Assembly (NCBI GenBank): GCA_033297205.1
Contig: MU859175.1
Location: 1 to 64,000 of the forward strand
Direction of reading: 5' to 3'
DNA from: Pseudoneurospora amorphoporcata
Lineage: Eukaryota; Ascomycota; Sordariomycetes; Sordariales; Sordariaceae
Length of the DNA: 64,000 bases
Both the position numbers and the translations under genes were made by a program. This document shows, one piece after another, positions 34,458-45,490 of the stretch; positions within the stretch are counted from its first letter, which is position 1; the number at the start of each line of letters is the position of its first letter. The notes beneath the pieces are model-generated. The model was not told the DNA's origin. It did no database searches and saw only the letters and a list, made by a program, of their open reading frames with translations.

Positions 34458-36934
34458 ATGGCCGTCGATAAGAAGCGCAAGAACACGAAGGGCCCCGCTA
34501 GCGGGCCAAAGCGTCGCAAGACGCAACAACAATCCAAGCAGACTAAGCGACCCGTTTCGGTCGATGCGCTGGCATGGAAGACGGTCGACATTCCCGAAAT
34601 GTTCGATGACGCCGAGGGTTTCTTTGGTTTGGAGGAAATTACCGGTGTTGATGTCGTGAAAGAGGGAGATGTCGTCAAGTTTGTAAGTCTTGGGCACGGA
34701 TGATGACAATAATAGGGCATGGATCAACTCACACATATCGACAGATGGCTGCTGTTCCCAAGTCAAAGGCGGAGGTAGAAGATGACGGCGAAGAATTCGA
34801 CGGTTTTGATGATGAAGAGACACCCAAGCCTGTTGAGAATGTGGATCAGGAAGTTGAGACGTCAGATTCCAAGGCCGAGACAGTGAAAACTCCAGCCAAG
34901 GAAAAGAAGGCCCCCAAAGACCAGAAGAAGCCGAAGGAGCAGCCAAAGGAGCAACAAAAGCAGAAAAAGCAACAGCCAAATAAGGCAGCGAACAAGAAGG
35001 CCTCCGAGGACAAGAAGAAGGCCCGCAAGAACGAGAAGACCACGGTCGAACCGAAGGACCCCGAACTAGAAACCGACCTCTTCACCAAACTAGAGGAGCT
35101 TCCGGAGCCCGAAGAGGAGGAAGTTGATATGTCCGAATGGGTGCCGCTCGACTTGTCGCCCCAGATGGTTTCGTCCATCGCCAAACTAAAATTCACCAAG
35201 CCCACCGTTATTCAGGCCCAGGCTATTCCCCAAATCATGGCTGGTCACGACGTTATCGGAAAGGCATCCACCGGTTCAGGAAAGACGTTGTCATTCGGAA
35301 TTCCCGTCGTCGAAGCCTGGCTGAGCGCTGCTGAGACGAGGAAGCAGAACAAGGAAGAGAAGAAGGGCGCCACAGCACTGATTCTGTCACCCACCAGAGA
35401 ACTTGCTCAACAGATCAGAGACCATCTCCAAGCGCTATGCAAGGGTCTTCCTACGGCGCCTTACATCTGCTCGGTTCTTGGTGGTATGGCCGTACAGAAG
35501 CAAAAACGCCAGCTTCAGGTCGCCGATATCGTTATTGCTACCCCGGGCAGAATGTGGGAGGTTATGAGCTCAGACAACTCGGTGCTCGCTTCTCTGAGAA
35601 ACATCTCCTTCCTCGTATTGGATGAGGCGGACAGACTCCTGAAGGACGGTTCCTTCAAGGAAGCTGAGGAGATTTTCAAGGCGCTTGACAGGCAAGCGGT
35701 GGAGGAGAACAACGAGGATCAGAAGATGGGCAACACTGATGAGGAGAGGCAGGAAGAGGAGGAAGAGGAAAGCGAGGAGGGGGAGGAGGAGGAGGAAGAA
35801 GAAGAAGAGCCTGTCAACAAGAGACAGACTCTTGTCTTCTCCGCCACATTCAACAAGAACTTGCAGCAAAAGTTGGCCGGAAAATCCAGGTTCAAGGCGA
35901 CCAGCACCCAGGACATGGAGTACCTCCTTCAGAAGCTCAACTTCCGCGAGACCCCCAAGTTCGTCGACGCCAACCCCGTCCACCAGATGGCCGAGAACCT
36001 CAAGGAGGGTCTCATCATGTGCGGAGACATGGAGAAGGATCTCTACCTCTATGCTACACTTATGCTCCAGCCCACACGACGCGCGCTCGTATTCACCAAC
36101 TCGGTCAACTCGGTCCGGCGCCTGACTCCCCTCCTCGAGAACCTCAACCTCCCAGCCTTCCCTCTCCACTCCGGCATGATTCAGCAAGCCCGTCTCCGCT
36201 CCATCGACCGCTTCAAGGCCAACGAAGGCGCGAAAAAGAAGAACGGATCTGCCGCTATCCTGGTCGCCACGGACGTCGCCGCCCGTGGTCTCGATATCCC
36301 CGAAGTCGATCTCGTCATCCACTACCACGTCCCCCGCGCCGCCGAGGACTACGTGCACCGCTCCGGCCGCACCGCGCGTGCTTCCAACTCGGGCACGAGC
36401 ATCTTGCTCTGCGGTCCCAAGGAAGCCGTGCCGACACAGCGCCTTGTTGCCAAGGTGCACGCCCAAGCCGAGGTCAAAGCCGGCAACTCGGGTAACAACG
36501 CCAAGAAGCTCGTGTCGAGCGGTCTCCGCACCATCGACATCGACCGACGCATCGTCGCCAAGCTGCGCGAGCGTGTCGACTTGGCCAAGAAGATTGCGGA
36601 TGCGGTGCAGGCCAAGACCATGGGTGGAAAGGAGGACGACTGGATGAAGAAGGCGGCGGAGGATCTGGGTGTCGAGTATGACTCGGAAGAGCTGGAGAAG
36701 GCGGGCAAGTGGGCCGGCAAGGGCAGCTTGAAGAAGCAGAAGCAGAAGGAGGCACAGCAGATGAGCAAGGGCGAGTTGGCGAGCTTGAGGGCTGCGCTGA
36801 GGGATCTCTTGGGCAAGAGAATCAACACGGGCGTCAGCGAGAGGTACCTCACTGGATTGGATGTTAACGAGTTGCTGAAGGGTGAGCAGGGGCTATTCTT
36901 GGGCAAGGTGGACGGCTTGGGTCTGGATGATTAG
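34458..36934 (+). CDS. mak-5: ATP-dependent RNA helicase MAK5 (DEAD box)
   Basis: Two exons (34458-34682, 34745-36934) give 804 residues. The N-terminal block VSVDALAWKTVDIPEMFDDAEGFFGLEEI is characteristic of MAK5. Helicase motifs in order: Q motif (TKPTVIQAQAIP), motif I ASTGSGKT (249-256), PTRELAQQ, TPGR, DEAD (368-371), SAT (441-443), VFTNS, ATDVAARGLDIP, HRSGRTARA. A Glu run at about 411-430 sits between motifs II and III, where this subfamily carries an insert. The central Lys/Glu-rich linker (about 120-180) and basic C-terminal coil are likely nucleolar elements. Family role: 60S ribosomal subunit assembly. The 62 nt intron has a GT-AG pair; exon 2 begins with an ATG codon by chance. 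Confidence 0.95.
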
Positions 36935-38116
36935 AGGGATTTGGGGCGTTGGTAATTGCAGGTTTGTTCTACGTTTAACCTTTTATCTCGAGCGGTCATC
37001 TACATATCATGTCTCTGGATTCGCAGTTGTTGTCTAGGAGTAAAATGTCTCCCATGTTTCTTCCTGAAATCAGAAGAACAGTTCACCTGCTGGGCTGGGC
37101 TGCCAAGTTAGAAGGGTCCACCCACATCCATAGAGGTGTCTGTCTTCCCATGGCCTAGATTCCCAGTGTTGTGGAAAGTCGAGACCTGATGCGACGTTCC
37201 CGGTTTCGGTTTCATCATCCGGAGAACCTTCCGTTCCGCCGCTATGATTTCTCCACTCAGCCCGTCGAAGTACTCCACATCGGGCAGCAGGGTCTGTGAA
37301 CTTGTCTCTGCTTGTGCAGCGAACGTGACGAGCGGCCAAGATTTTTAGGCATTTGCTGTCATTGTGCTTGTCTGGGCGGTCGGTTCGATGCTTCATTGGG
37401 CATCTGAGCGCAAGAACAACGTCACTGTCGCACCGTCCCATCTGCGGCGTGGGTGGCCTCACGGGGTTTTGACGACAGAGACATGGAGAAGAAAGGAGTG
37501 TTTGACACCCCACTGTATCCGGACTCTCATTTGTACAGTATAGACTAGTAGTACAAAGTAGTGTACCTCCCTAATCGCGCACCTCTAAACTCGCCCCGTG
37601 TCTCGTCGATTATCTCCCGTCACACACCTTTCCGTCAACGTTCCAACGATTTGCGCCTCTGATTCGCCTTGTATAACACTGGAACTACTCACCCAACAGC
37701 TCAAATCCTCCTCTTTGTTCCTCACGATCTCTCGTGTCATATCCCTCAATATGACCTGACGATGACAACAATATTACTCTGAGCGCAAGACCGATGTCAT
37801 CAGTCCCGGACCCTTTTATCCGACGGTTTCCGAGATAAGCCAATCGCAGTTCGCTACCTTGGTCCAATCGCCGCGCAATATCGACTCGAACACAACGGCA
37901 TATTGCTGTTTTGGCAAGAACACGCCTTCCAATTTATTTCAACAAAGTATCCACGGTGGAAAAAGCGCAATATTGATCGACGTCTCAAAAGGCGTTCTGA
38001 TCCTTCTTTATCGAGCCGAATCCGAACAAACACTGCGCCCTGGCGAACCACCGACCGAGCGGACGAACGAACAAACGAGCGAAACCAACACGCCCCAATA
38101 CCGCTATCTCGCCGCC
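36935..38116. other. Intergenic region
   Basis: 3' UTR of mak-5 and leader of the flavoprotein gene. From 37859 the frame of the downstream gene is open without a stop for 86 codons before the chosen start; it is Asn/Thr/Glu-rich and not domain-like. Confidence 0.5.
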
Positions 38117-39922
38117 ATGGCTGGCAACAGTTCTCATGCTAGCCTTGCTAGCCGGGTATCTGCCATCGATCGGGTTCCATCTACGCCATCGCTAAACGAA
38201 ATCCAACGTCCTCGAAAACTTCGTCTCCTGATCGCCGCAAATGGCCCTCGAGATGTGGCCTACGCGCAGGCCATCGCCGTCCGCCTGTCGAAAGAACCAC
38301 AGATAACAACACGAGCGATAGTAGACGACATGACCCACCGATTAGCACAGGAGATTATGGTATACAAGAACAAGAGCTTAAGGGCAGACAGTCCCGATGG
38401 TCTTACAGGCAAGGAAATCGAAACATATCAGCAACAAGCATACGAACTGGTGGAATGGGCCGACCTTCTCGTCATTGCGCCCATCGATGCGGACCACCTG
38501 GCGAGGATGATGTGCGGTATGGCGGATACACTGTTGCTCGAGGTCTTGAGAGGCTGGGACGCCTCCAAGAGGATACTTCTTATACCCGGCATGACCACAC
38601 ACATGTGGGAGAACCCAATGACTAAGAGGCAGATCAGCAAGCTTCACCGGAAATGGAGCTGGATCAGGGTTCTGCCCCCAATTCTGTGGCACTACGACGA
38701 CAGTCCGAACCCAAAACGGGTCGTGAAATGGGATGCGTTCAACGAAGTTCTGGCCATCATCAAGAACCAGGCCGACCTGCTCAAGATCGGTCACACCGTC
38801 GAAGTATCCGTTCAGCAGGGGACATCCGCCGCAACAGGGAAGAAGGCCAGAAGCACACTACCACCAGAGCTATGGAGCATGATCTTCGAATACACCAATG
38901 ACTGGGAGCTGGCCACCTCCATGGGCGTCTTCACCACCATCCCCATGCCCGAAAGCGAAGGCTGGCGACTGCAGCCCAAAGACCCCAACGACCCGCTGCA
39001 GGTCTTCATGCACGAGCTCGAATGGACGCTCCTGACAGCCAACACCAAAGCCATCTGCTCCAAACTCTCGCAAGCGCCCGAGTCATTCCAGGACCTCTCC
39101 GCCTTGGCCGTCCACCTAATATTCAAATTCGGCCTTACCGAAGTGCTCACCTACATCGAGTCCAACTTCCCGCACCTCTTCAAGTGTTTCGACGGCAAGA
39201 CGATCCCGACCAAGGCGTCAGCATACTACTACCGCACCGACATCCTCGAATGGTGGGCGCGCTCCCCTTCCTTCCTGGAAAAGCAATACGACACGGAAGC
39301 GCTCAACCTCGCCTCCATGCGCGGCTGCATCCCCGTCCTCGAATGGTGGCGCCGCTCCGGCCTGCCGCTCAAATACACCGAGTCCGCCTTCGAGCTCGCC
39401 ACCTCCCGCGGCCATCTAGACGTGCTCCAGTGGTGGCGCGACGCCTCCCAGCGCGAACACCCCTCCCGCAACATCTCCCTCAAACCCGGTCGCTCTCTAC
39501 TAATTGCGGCGCAATACGGCCATGTAGAAATCATGCGCTGGTGGCTCGAGCAGTCCGAGGTTCCGCTGGAACACCAAGAACAAGTATGCAAGATGGCTTC
39601 GCGATGGGGCCAGGTGAAGATTCTGGACCTGTGGCGCGAGCTAAGGGGCGACGATAAGATGCAGTTTGATAATCAGATCCTCATTGAGCCTACCTTTCAT
39701 GCACATATCCCCGTGCTAGAGTGGTGGCGGAGGTATGCGCATGGGGAGCTACCGGGGATGAATGGACGGAAGGGGAAGAGGGTGGAGTATAAGACGATGG
39801 ATATCGAGGAGGCGTTGGAGGACTCGTTGGGCGATCAGACGAGGGTGAGGAGGTGGTGGGCTGAGAACGGACTCAATTTGGGGTTGGGGACGAGTGAGTG
39901 GATGAAGGTCAGGTATTTGTGA
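38117..39922 (+). CDS. Flavoprotein-like (PPCDC fold) / F-box-like / ankyrin-like repeat fusion
   Basis: Intronless, 601 residues from the ATG in an ideal context (GCCGCCATGG). Residues about 33-225 resemble the HFCD flavoprotein fold of phosphopantothenoylcysteine decarboxylase/Hal3: LLIAANGP at the first strand, LVIAPIDADHLARMMCGMADTLLLEVLRGW where the family has the PASANT motif, and LIPGMTTHMWENPMTKRQI where it has PxMNxxMW. Both key Asn positions are lost, so decarboxylase activity is unlikely; FMN binding is possible. Residues 248-260 (LPPELWSMIFEYT) look like the head of an F-box. Residues about 370-590 hold seven ankyrin-like units, each marked by an L-E/Q-W-W or related motif (376, 406, 435, 470, 500, 531, 580). 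I infer an adaptor or regulatory protein; pathway unknown. Confidence 0.75.
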   Translation: MAGNSSHASLASRVSAIDRVPSTPSLNEIQRPRKLRLLIAANGPRDVAYAQAIAVRLSKEPQITTRAIVDDMTHRLAQEIMVYKNKSLRADSPDGLTGKEIETYQQQAYELVEWADLLVIAPIDADHLARMMCGMADTLLLEVLRGWDASKRILLIPGMTTHMWENPMTKRQISKLHRKWSWIRVLPPILWHYDDSPNPKRVVKWDAFNEVLAIIKNQADLLKIGHTVEVSVQQGTSAATGKKARSTLPPELWSMIFEYTNDWELATSMGVFTTIPMPESEGWRLQPKDPNDPLQVFMHELEWTLLTANTKAICSKLSQAPESFQDLSALAVHLIFKFGLTEVLTYIESNFPHLFKCFDGKTIPTKASAYYYRTDILEWWARSPSFLEKQYDTEALNLASMRGCIPVLEWWRRSGLPLKYTESAFELATSRGHLDVLQWWRDASQREHPSRNISLKPGRSLLIAAQYGHVEIMRWWLEQSEVPLEHQEQVCKMASRWGQVKILDLWRELRGDDKMQFDNQILIEPTFHAHIPVLEWWRRYAHGELPGMNGRKGKRVEYKTMDIEEALEDSLGDQTRVRRWWAENGLNLGLGTSEWMKVRYL

Positions 39923-40265
39923 GTTGGTAGGATGGATTATGGGATGGTAATGCAGTTTGGACATCGGGATAGCGACTACTATTAAGGCGTCATGACACTT
40001 ATGACTACGGATTTGGCAAAACGGGGTTTTTATAGATGGTTATCGAAACGGAATATCACATGGGTACAAGGAGGATAAATTGACTTAATTTTGAGGTCTT
40101 CATATCATGGTAGCCTGAGTGGAAATGCAGTCCGTGAAAGGGATAAAGAAGATAAGTAGGAGTCTCGGTTTATTGATAGTTCAGAATTTTTGACATTTTC
40201 GTTTCGTTGACTCTATAAGCCTTGCTCTGAGGTGATTTTCATCAAGGAGTGATTGATAGCCGCTT
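39923..40265. other. Intergenic gap
   Basis: AT-rich 3' flank of the fusion gene and upstream flank of tRNA-Lys. Nothing else seen. Confidence 0.5.
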
Positions 40266-40353
40266 GCCCGGCTAGCTCAATCGGTAGAGCGTGAGACTCT
40301 TAAGGAGTTCCTCCGTAATCTCAAGGTTGTGGGTTCGACCCCCACGTCGGGCT
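40266..40353 (+). tRNA. tRNA-Lys(CTT) with a 15 nt intron
   Basis: Complete cloverleaf. The acceptor stem is GCCCGGC pairing with GTCGGGC (one G-T pair), D arm GCTC...GAGC, anticodon stem TGAGA/TCTCA, T arm GTGGG-TTCGACC-CCCAC, discriminator T. The anticodon CTT is at 40299-40301. The intron at 40303-40317 lies one base 3' of the anticodon, the canonical place, and its GGAG/CTCC pair can form a small hairpin. Internal A and B box sequences are intact. A functional gene is likely. Confidence 0.95.
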
Positions 40354-40779
40354 CAATTCCCGATCGTTCCTTTAATTTTTGGCTCTTCTTTCTCTGATTC
40401 CTTCCATGCAGCTCTTTTTGCTTCATTTGACTTGCTTGTTTCTCTCATGTGTCATCTTCGCCATCTCTTTTGTCGTGAAGATGGCCAGGACCTAGAACTA
40501 GGTGTTCCAAACCGTGATCCGTTCCATGACAACTTTAACCATTTCTCTCTTTCCTCAAGCCACGTCCTCCTTTTGCTTTGCACTCATAGCATTGGTACGG
40601 CAGGAGACCTGTTTTGCAAAACCTTTCGACATGTTTTTGTATGCACTCGATCCTGTTGAGGCTTAGGGGCCAATCCAATCTACTACCTACTAGGGATTCG
40701 CCCTCTTCCTGCACCAGAACAGTACAACACCGCAGCATGAACTGATTAGATACCAGCACTTCAGAGAATAATCCGGGCA
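40354..40779. other. Intergenic gap
   Basis: T-rich sequence directly after the tRNA (about 40370-40400, runs of T) probably terminates RNA polymerase III. The rest is the 3' flank of the dynactin gene; no gene seen. Confidence 0.45.
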
Positions 40780-41569
40780 TCATTGAAACTTGGCAGGGTT
40801 GCTTGGTATCATTCGCCTGAGGACATCGATTTGACGCGCTTGTGCTTTGTTCTTCAGATCCGACACTCCTCTCTTGTCGACTCTCCGCAGGCCGTTCGAG
40901 TAGATTACCGTGTAGTCTGGAATAGCCTCACCTGCTGCAACAGTACTGTTGGCGGTTAGGGTGCAATGCTGTGACAGTATCAGTACGTCAGTCCTGTCCA
41001 AACCCGCCCAGTCCCATACAGCCACGACGAGTAGGTCCAGCAGCACATCACGGACGCACTGGAGCAAGAGATGAATCACTTGTGTTGACAGTTGAACTCA
41101 CCTTCCCAACAACAGCACCCGCCCCAACCCTCGTCCCAATCCCCACCGTCGTGCCCTCCCCAATCACCGTCCCACCGCTCTCAACCTGCGCGCCCACCTC
41201 GACCGTCACATAATCCCCCAGCGTCACCGCGCCCATCGAGCGCCCATCTTTATCCGGAATCCCCTTGTGATACCTCCCCTGGAGGTCAGCTGCCCCCAAG
41301 CAAGCACGCTCGTGCACGATGCAGCGCCGGCCGACCGTGACGCGACCGCCCAAAGACTCGAGCCGCGCGCGCGGGTGAATCACGCTCTCAGTGCTGACAA
41401 TGATGGTATGTGGCCCTGTGAGAAGCGCGCTGTCGGCGATAGTGCAGGAGGAGGAGAATTGCACGGGTGGCTTGGGGCCGGATTGGGAGACGGCGGGCAG
41501 GATGGAGTGCCGTTTGTGGTGCCCGTGGGCGGAGGAGCGGGGGTCGGGGGAGGGGGTTGCTGATGACAT
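40780..41569 (-). CDS. Dynactin subunit 6 (p27), left-handed beta-helix protein
   Basis: Two exons (41102-41569, 40780-40968) give 218 residues; the 133 nt intron is the longest here. After a low-complexity N-terminus (1-40) the sequence shows hexapeptide repeats of a left-handed beta helix: FSSSCTIADSALLTGPHTIIV, VTVGRRCIVHERACLG, GAVTLGDYVTVEVGAQV, TVIGEGTTVGIGTRVGAGAVVG, HCTLTANSTVAAGEAIPDYTVIY. The C-terminal helix ending RRMIPSNPAKFQ fits p27/DCTN6. Family role: part of the pointed-end complex of dynactin, cytoplasmic, needed for dynein cargo binding; in Neurospora such genes give ropy hyphae. p25 (DCTN5) is the main alternative, but the length and tail favour p27. Confidence 0.85.
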
Positions 41570-42442
41570 TATTGTGGTGATGTTGTTTATGGTGGGTGTT
41601 AGGAGAACCTCGGTGACTGAGGTGTTGTCGCGGTGGGTATTTGTTATGTTGTAAAGTGTAAACAAGAGCTTGCACGCAAGATACTGCTCGAACTTTGGCG
41701 GTCGTTCCTGTTCGGTCGGTATTGGTCGCTCGATCGGGCAGAGACCTAGATAAATCGCAGGTGACCGATGCCTCGGGTGGAAGCTTTGGAAGCTTGAAAG
41801 CTCGGGCGCTATCGTCAACTTTATGGAGTTTATGGAGATGGTAGCTGGAGGTCGTGGGTTCGGTGGGCGGGGATTTGCTAGTCATGCATGCTTGACGTTT
41901 TGCAAAGGGCATCCCTGACTCGCGGAGGATGGATCGGTTGGATTTGAGGTCTTTAAATTCTCGTGGACCTCTTCAACCTTTCAACTCTTTCCAAGTTTCA
42001 ACCTGGACGGCATGCGTCGTGCATGCGCACTTTGGAACGAAAGAGGAGGGCATTTGGACGCAGGACAAAGCGCAATATGTAAGGAGGTGAGACGAGATGG
42101 CCCAACCAATTGGTCACAGTTTCCGACTTGCAGCCTTGAGAGGGGCACTCTGCAGTGGCAGCAGTGCACTGGCACCGTGACCTCGGAGCACCAAGAAGCT
42201 CCCGCCACAGATCCAAGCGCCACACCTGAGCCTACAGTCATGGGCCAATCATAAGGGCGCAAGAACCGGTTCAGGTTACGTCCATGAAGTTGAAGGCCAC
42301 CAGCCCCATGGCATTGGAATAACCTCACCCACTCCTCTAGAGTCCCCATCCCCGACGACGACCCCAGAGTCCCCTCCCGCTCCCGGCCTCCATAGGCATT
42401 ACTCCACACTGCTTCTGTGTCAGGAGCAGATACGATATCACC
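41570..42442. other. Divergent intergenic region of dynactin p27 and nuo-51
   Basis: 873 bp between divergent starts. It contains the leaders of both genes. No uORF of note and no other gene seen. Confidence 0.45.
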
Positions 42443-44064
42443 ATGCTTTCACGTACCGCGGCGCCCACCAAGGCGTCGGCCAGGACCCTCTCGCGCGCCG
42501 CCGTCGAGCAATGCCGGACCTTTGCGACTGTCCAAGATGGCTCTGCCAATCCCGTACGCCACTACGGCGGTCTTAAGGACCAGGACCGCATCTTCCAGAA
42601 CCTCTACGGCCGCTACCCGCCCGACCTGAAGCATGCGAAGAAGATGGGCGACTGGCACAAGACCAAGGAGATTCTTCTCAAGGGTCACGACTGGATCATT
42701 GGCGAGGTCAAGGCTTCTGGTCTTAGAGGCCGTGGTGGAGCTGGTTTCCCCTCGGGACTCAAATGGGTGTGTGTTTCGCAAAATGGGCCTCTTAGAAAAA
42801 TAAAACCAATTGGCATGCTTACTGACTGTTTTCTCTCGTATGCCAGTCTTTCATGAACTTCAAGGATTGGGACAAGGACAACAAGCCCCGTTATCTGGTC
42901 GTCAACGCCGATGAGGGTGAGCCGGGTACCTGCAAGGACCGCGAGATCATGCGCAAGGATCCCCACAAGCTTGTCGAGGGCTGCTTGGTCGCCGGCCGTG
43001 CCATGAATGCCACCGCTGCCTATATCTACATCCGTGGCGAGTTCATCTACGAGGCCGCCGTTCTTCAGAACGCTATCAACGAGGCGTATGCTGATGGGCT
43101 TATCGGAAAGAACGCCTGCGGCTCTGGCTACGATTTCGATGTCTACCTCCACCGCGGTGCCGGTGCCTATGTGTGCGGCGAGGAGACCAGCTTGATCGAG
43201 TCGCTCGAGGGCAAGCCCGGAAAGCCCCGTCTTAAGCCTCCTTTCCCCGCTGCCGTCGGTCTGTTCGGTTGCCCTTCGACTGTCGCCAACGTCGAGACTA
43301 TCGCCGTCGCTCCCACCATCTGCCGCCGCGGTGGCAACTGGTTTGCCAGCTTCGGCCGTGAGCGCAACCAGGGTACCAAGCTCTACTGCATCAGCGGCCA
43401 CGTCAACAACCCGTGTACTGTCGAGGAGGAGATGAGCATTCCCATGCGCGAGCTTATCGACAAGCACTGTGGCGGTGTCCGCGGTGGTTGGGATAACCTT
43501 TTGGCCGTCATCCCCGGTGGATCCTCGACACCTATCCTGCCCAAGCACATCTGCGATGACCAGTTGATGGATTTCGATGCGCTCAAGGACAGCCAGTCCG
43601 GTCTGGGTACTGCCGCTGTTATCGTCATGGACAAGAGCACTGATGTCGTCCGCGCAATTTCCCGACTAAGCCATTTCTACCGCCACGAATCCTGCGGCCA
43701 GTGCACACCTTGCCGTGAAGGCAGCAAGTGGACCGAGCAGATCATGAAGCGTTTCGAGAAGGGTCAGGGACGTGAGAGGGAGATTGACATGCTTCAGGAG
43801 TTGACTAAGCAGGTTGAGGGCCACACTATTTGCGGTAAGTCCTCTCGGTTTGTCCCATGAGTGTCATTAATGGTACTGACAATGATATCTGCAGCTCTTG
43901 GCGAAGCTTTTGCCTGGCCCATCCAAGGCCTCATCCGCCACTTCCGGCCCGAGCTGGAGGCCCGTATGCAGAAGTTCGCTCAGGAGAACGGTGGTGAGCC
44001 TCTTGCCGGTGGCTGGCAACACAATGCCAGACAGCAGGGCAAGCTTGTCTCCCCCGGCATGTAA
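42443..44064 (+). CDS. nuo-51: Complex I 51 kDa subunit (NADH- and FMN-binding), NUO51/NDUFV1
   Basis: Three exons (42443-42766, 42847-43834, 43895-44064) give 493 residues. The N-terminus (about 1-27) is Ala/Arg/Ser-rich with no acids early on, a mitochondrial presequence. Cofactor sites are intact: NADH/FMN site GLRGRGGAGFP and NADEGEPGTCKDREI, GAGAYVCGEETSLIESLEG, and the [4Fe-4S] N3 ligands ESCGQCTPC plus a downstream Cys (HTIC) that sits exactly at the exon 2/3 border. Role: entry of electrons from NADH in the matrix arm of complex I. The stop follows SPGM. Intron 1 starts GTGTGT, a slightly weak donor. Confidence 0.98.
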
Positions 44065-45490
44065 GGGGTGGCACGACGACAACAACAGTGGATAATGAAC
44101 AACAGGATGGAGGCCGAATAATTGCGTTCCCAGTACGCATAGTGCCTGCTTTGTTATAAGCCCTAACTTAGAGAAAACCGGCCGCTTTTGATGCGTGTCT
44201 GTATTGTACGTTTGTGCATAAAAGCCACGCCGTAGAAGCCCTTGGACTGCCCCAGTTGGGCTTATGTTATTGTATTTATTTTGGCTTTTATGTCTTGCAG
44301 AGTTGGCGTGATTTTAATTAATGGGGTATCGGGTTTGGATGAGACAAATTCTGACGAGGCGAGATACCATGCATACGTATGTCGTTGACGATCCCGTCAG
44401 ATCGCATGTGTTGGTTGTTTTGATGATGATAATTCTCATTCCTCTATGGAACCATTGATACATTCAGGCCCAGAACCGATTAAGCGATCTTCCCAGCAAT
44501 CTCCACTTTACGTCCGGGGAGCAGTCGGCAATTCGGGGTAGGTATTCCCGCGCGGAGTTTCCACTCGTTCACAGCCGAGAACGGCCTTTTTCTGGGGACC
44601 CTGATGACCTGTCAAAATTCCCAGGGCTCCAAGTCAGCCCAATAAAACACCTCCCAAGACACCCCAAAGAACAGCTTCACAGCCTTCATTTGCCCCTCTG
44701 TTTTTCCTTATTTAGGTTCATAAGAGGTCGTAAACAGTCACGCCGATGGGTCATGTTGTAACTGTTTATATCGACTCTTGGTTCACATATAACAAGCCTT
44801 CTTCTGAAGATATTTCGAGTCAAAGCCCTCAAGAGAATCTTTACCTCTTTTTGAGATATCATTCAGTTTAGTTCACTCTCAAAAACTCGCTACCACCTTT
44901 GCCATCAGGCCACAAACTTTTCAACGCGAAACAAGCTTCATCAACTCCCCATCCAACTCCGCCAAACAAACAAAATAACACATAAACCCACCACTCACAC
45001 CACCAAATGCCCCCAGCCGGCTTCTCCCACCAACGCTCCCAATCCACCTCCTCCCTCCCACCCTCCAGCGCCAGCGTCGGCGGCTCCTCCTTGGGCATCC
45101 ATACCCGCCACGCATCCACCTCGCTCGCCCGCGGTCCAGGCGCGCACATCATCCGTCCCACGGGGATTCCCAGTTTCCGGGGATATTATTACTATTACTC
45201 GCTGTCGCTGAGGACGGGTACCAACCAAGACGTGGGAGGTCTGTTGGCTGGTCCGTTGCTGGGTGGTGGTAGACAACAAGCGGATAAGGACGCGAAGGAC
45301 AAGGAAAAGAAGAAGAAGAGGGGTGCTCAAGGAGGAGGGCAAGGAGGGAAAGGAGGAGGTGGTGGTGCTGGTGGTGGTGGGAAGGGACCTGGGTCTTGAG
45401 TTTAGGAGAAGTTTTTGAAGGCGGATTGTGAGTTTGAACGGCAAACACACGCACATACAGGTTTCGAGGTTTGTGAGATTGGAAGACAGG
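44065..45490. other. Intergenic region with an unassigned plus-strand ORF
   Basis: No firm gene. A plus-strand ORF at 45007-45399 (130 codons) starts Ser/Pro-rich and ends in a Lys run and Gly repeats. It could be an alternative first exon of the PEX11-family gene, a separate small gene or chance; I could not join it in phase to the next exon. Confidence 0.4.

Noticed and set aside
35570..36466. 298-codon minus-strand ORF antisense to mak-5
   Set aside because: Val/Glu/Leu-rich shadow of a strongly biased helicase gene; no domain of its own.
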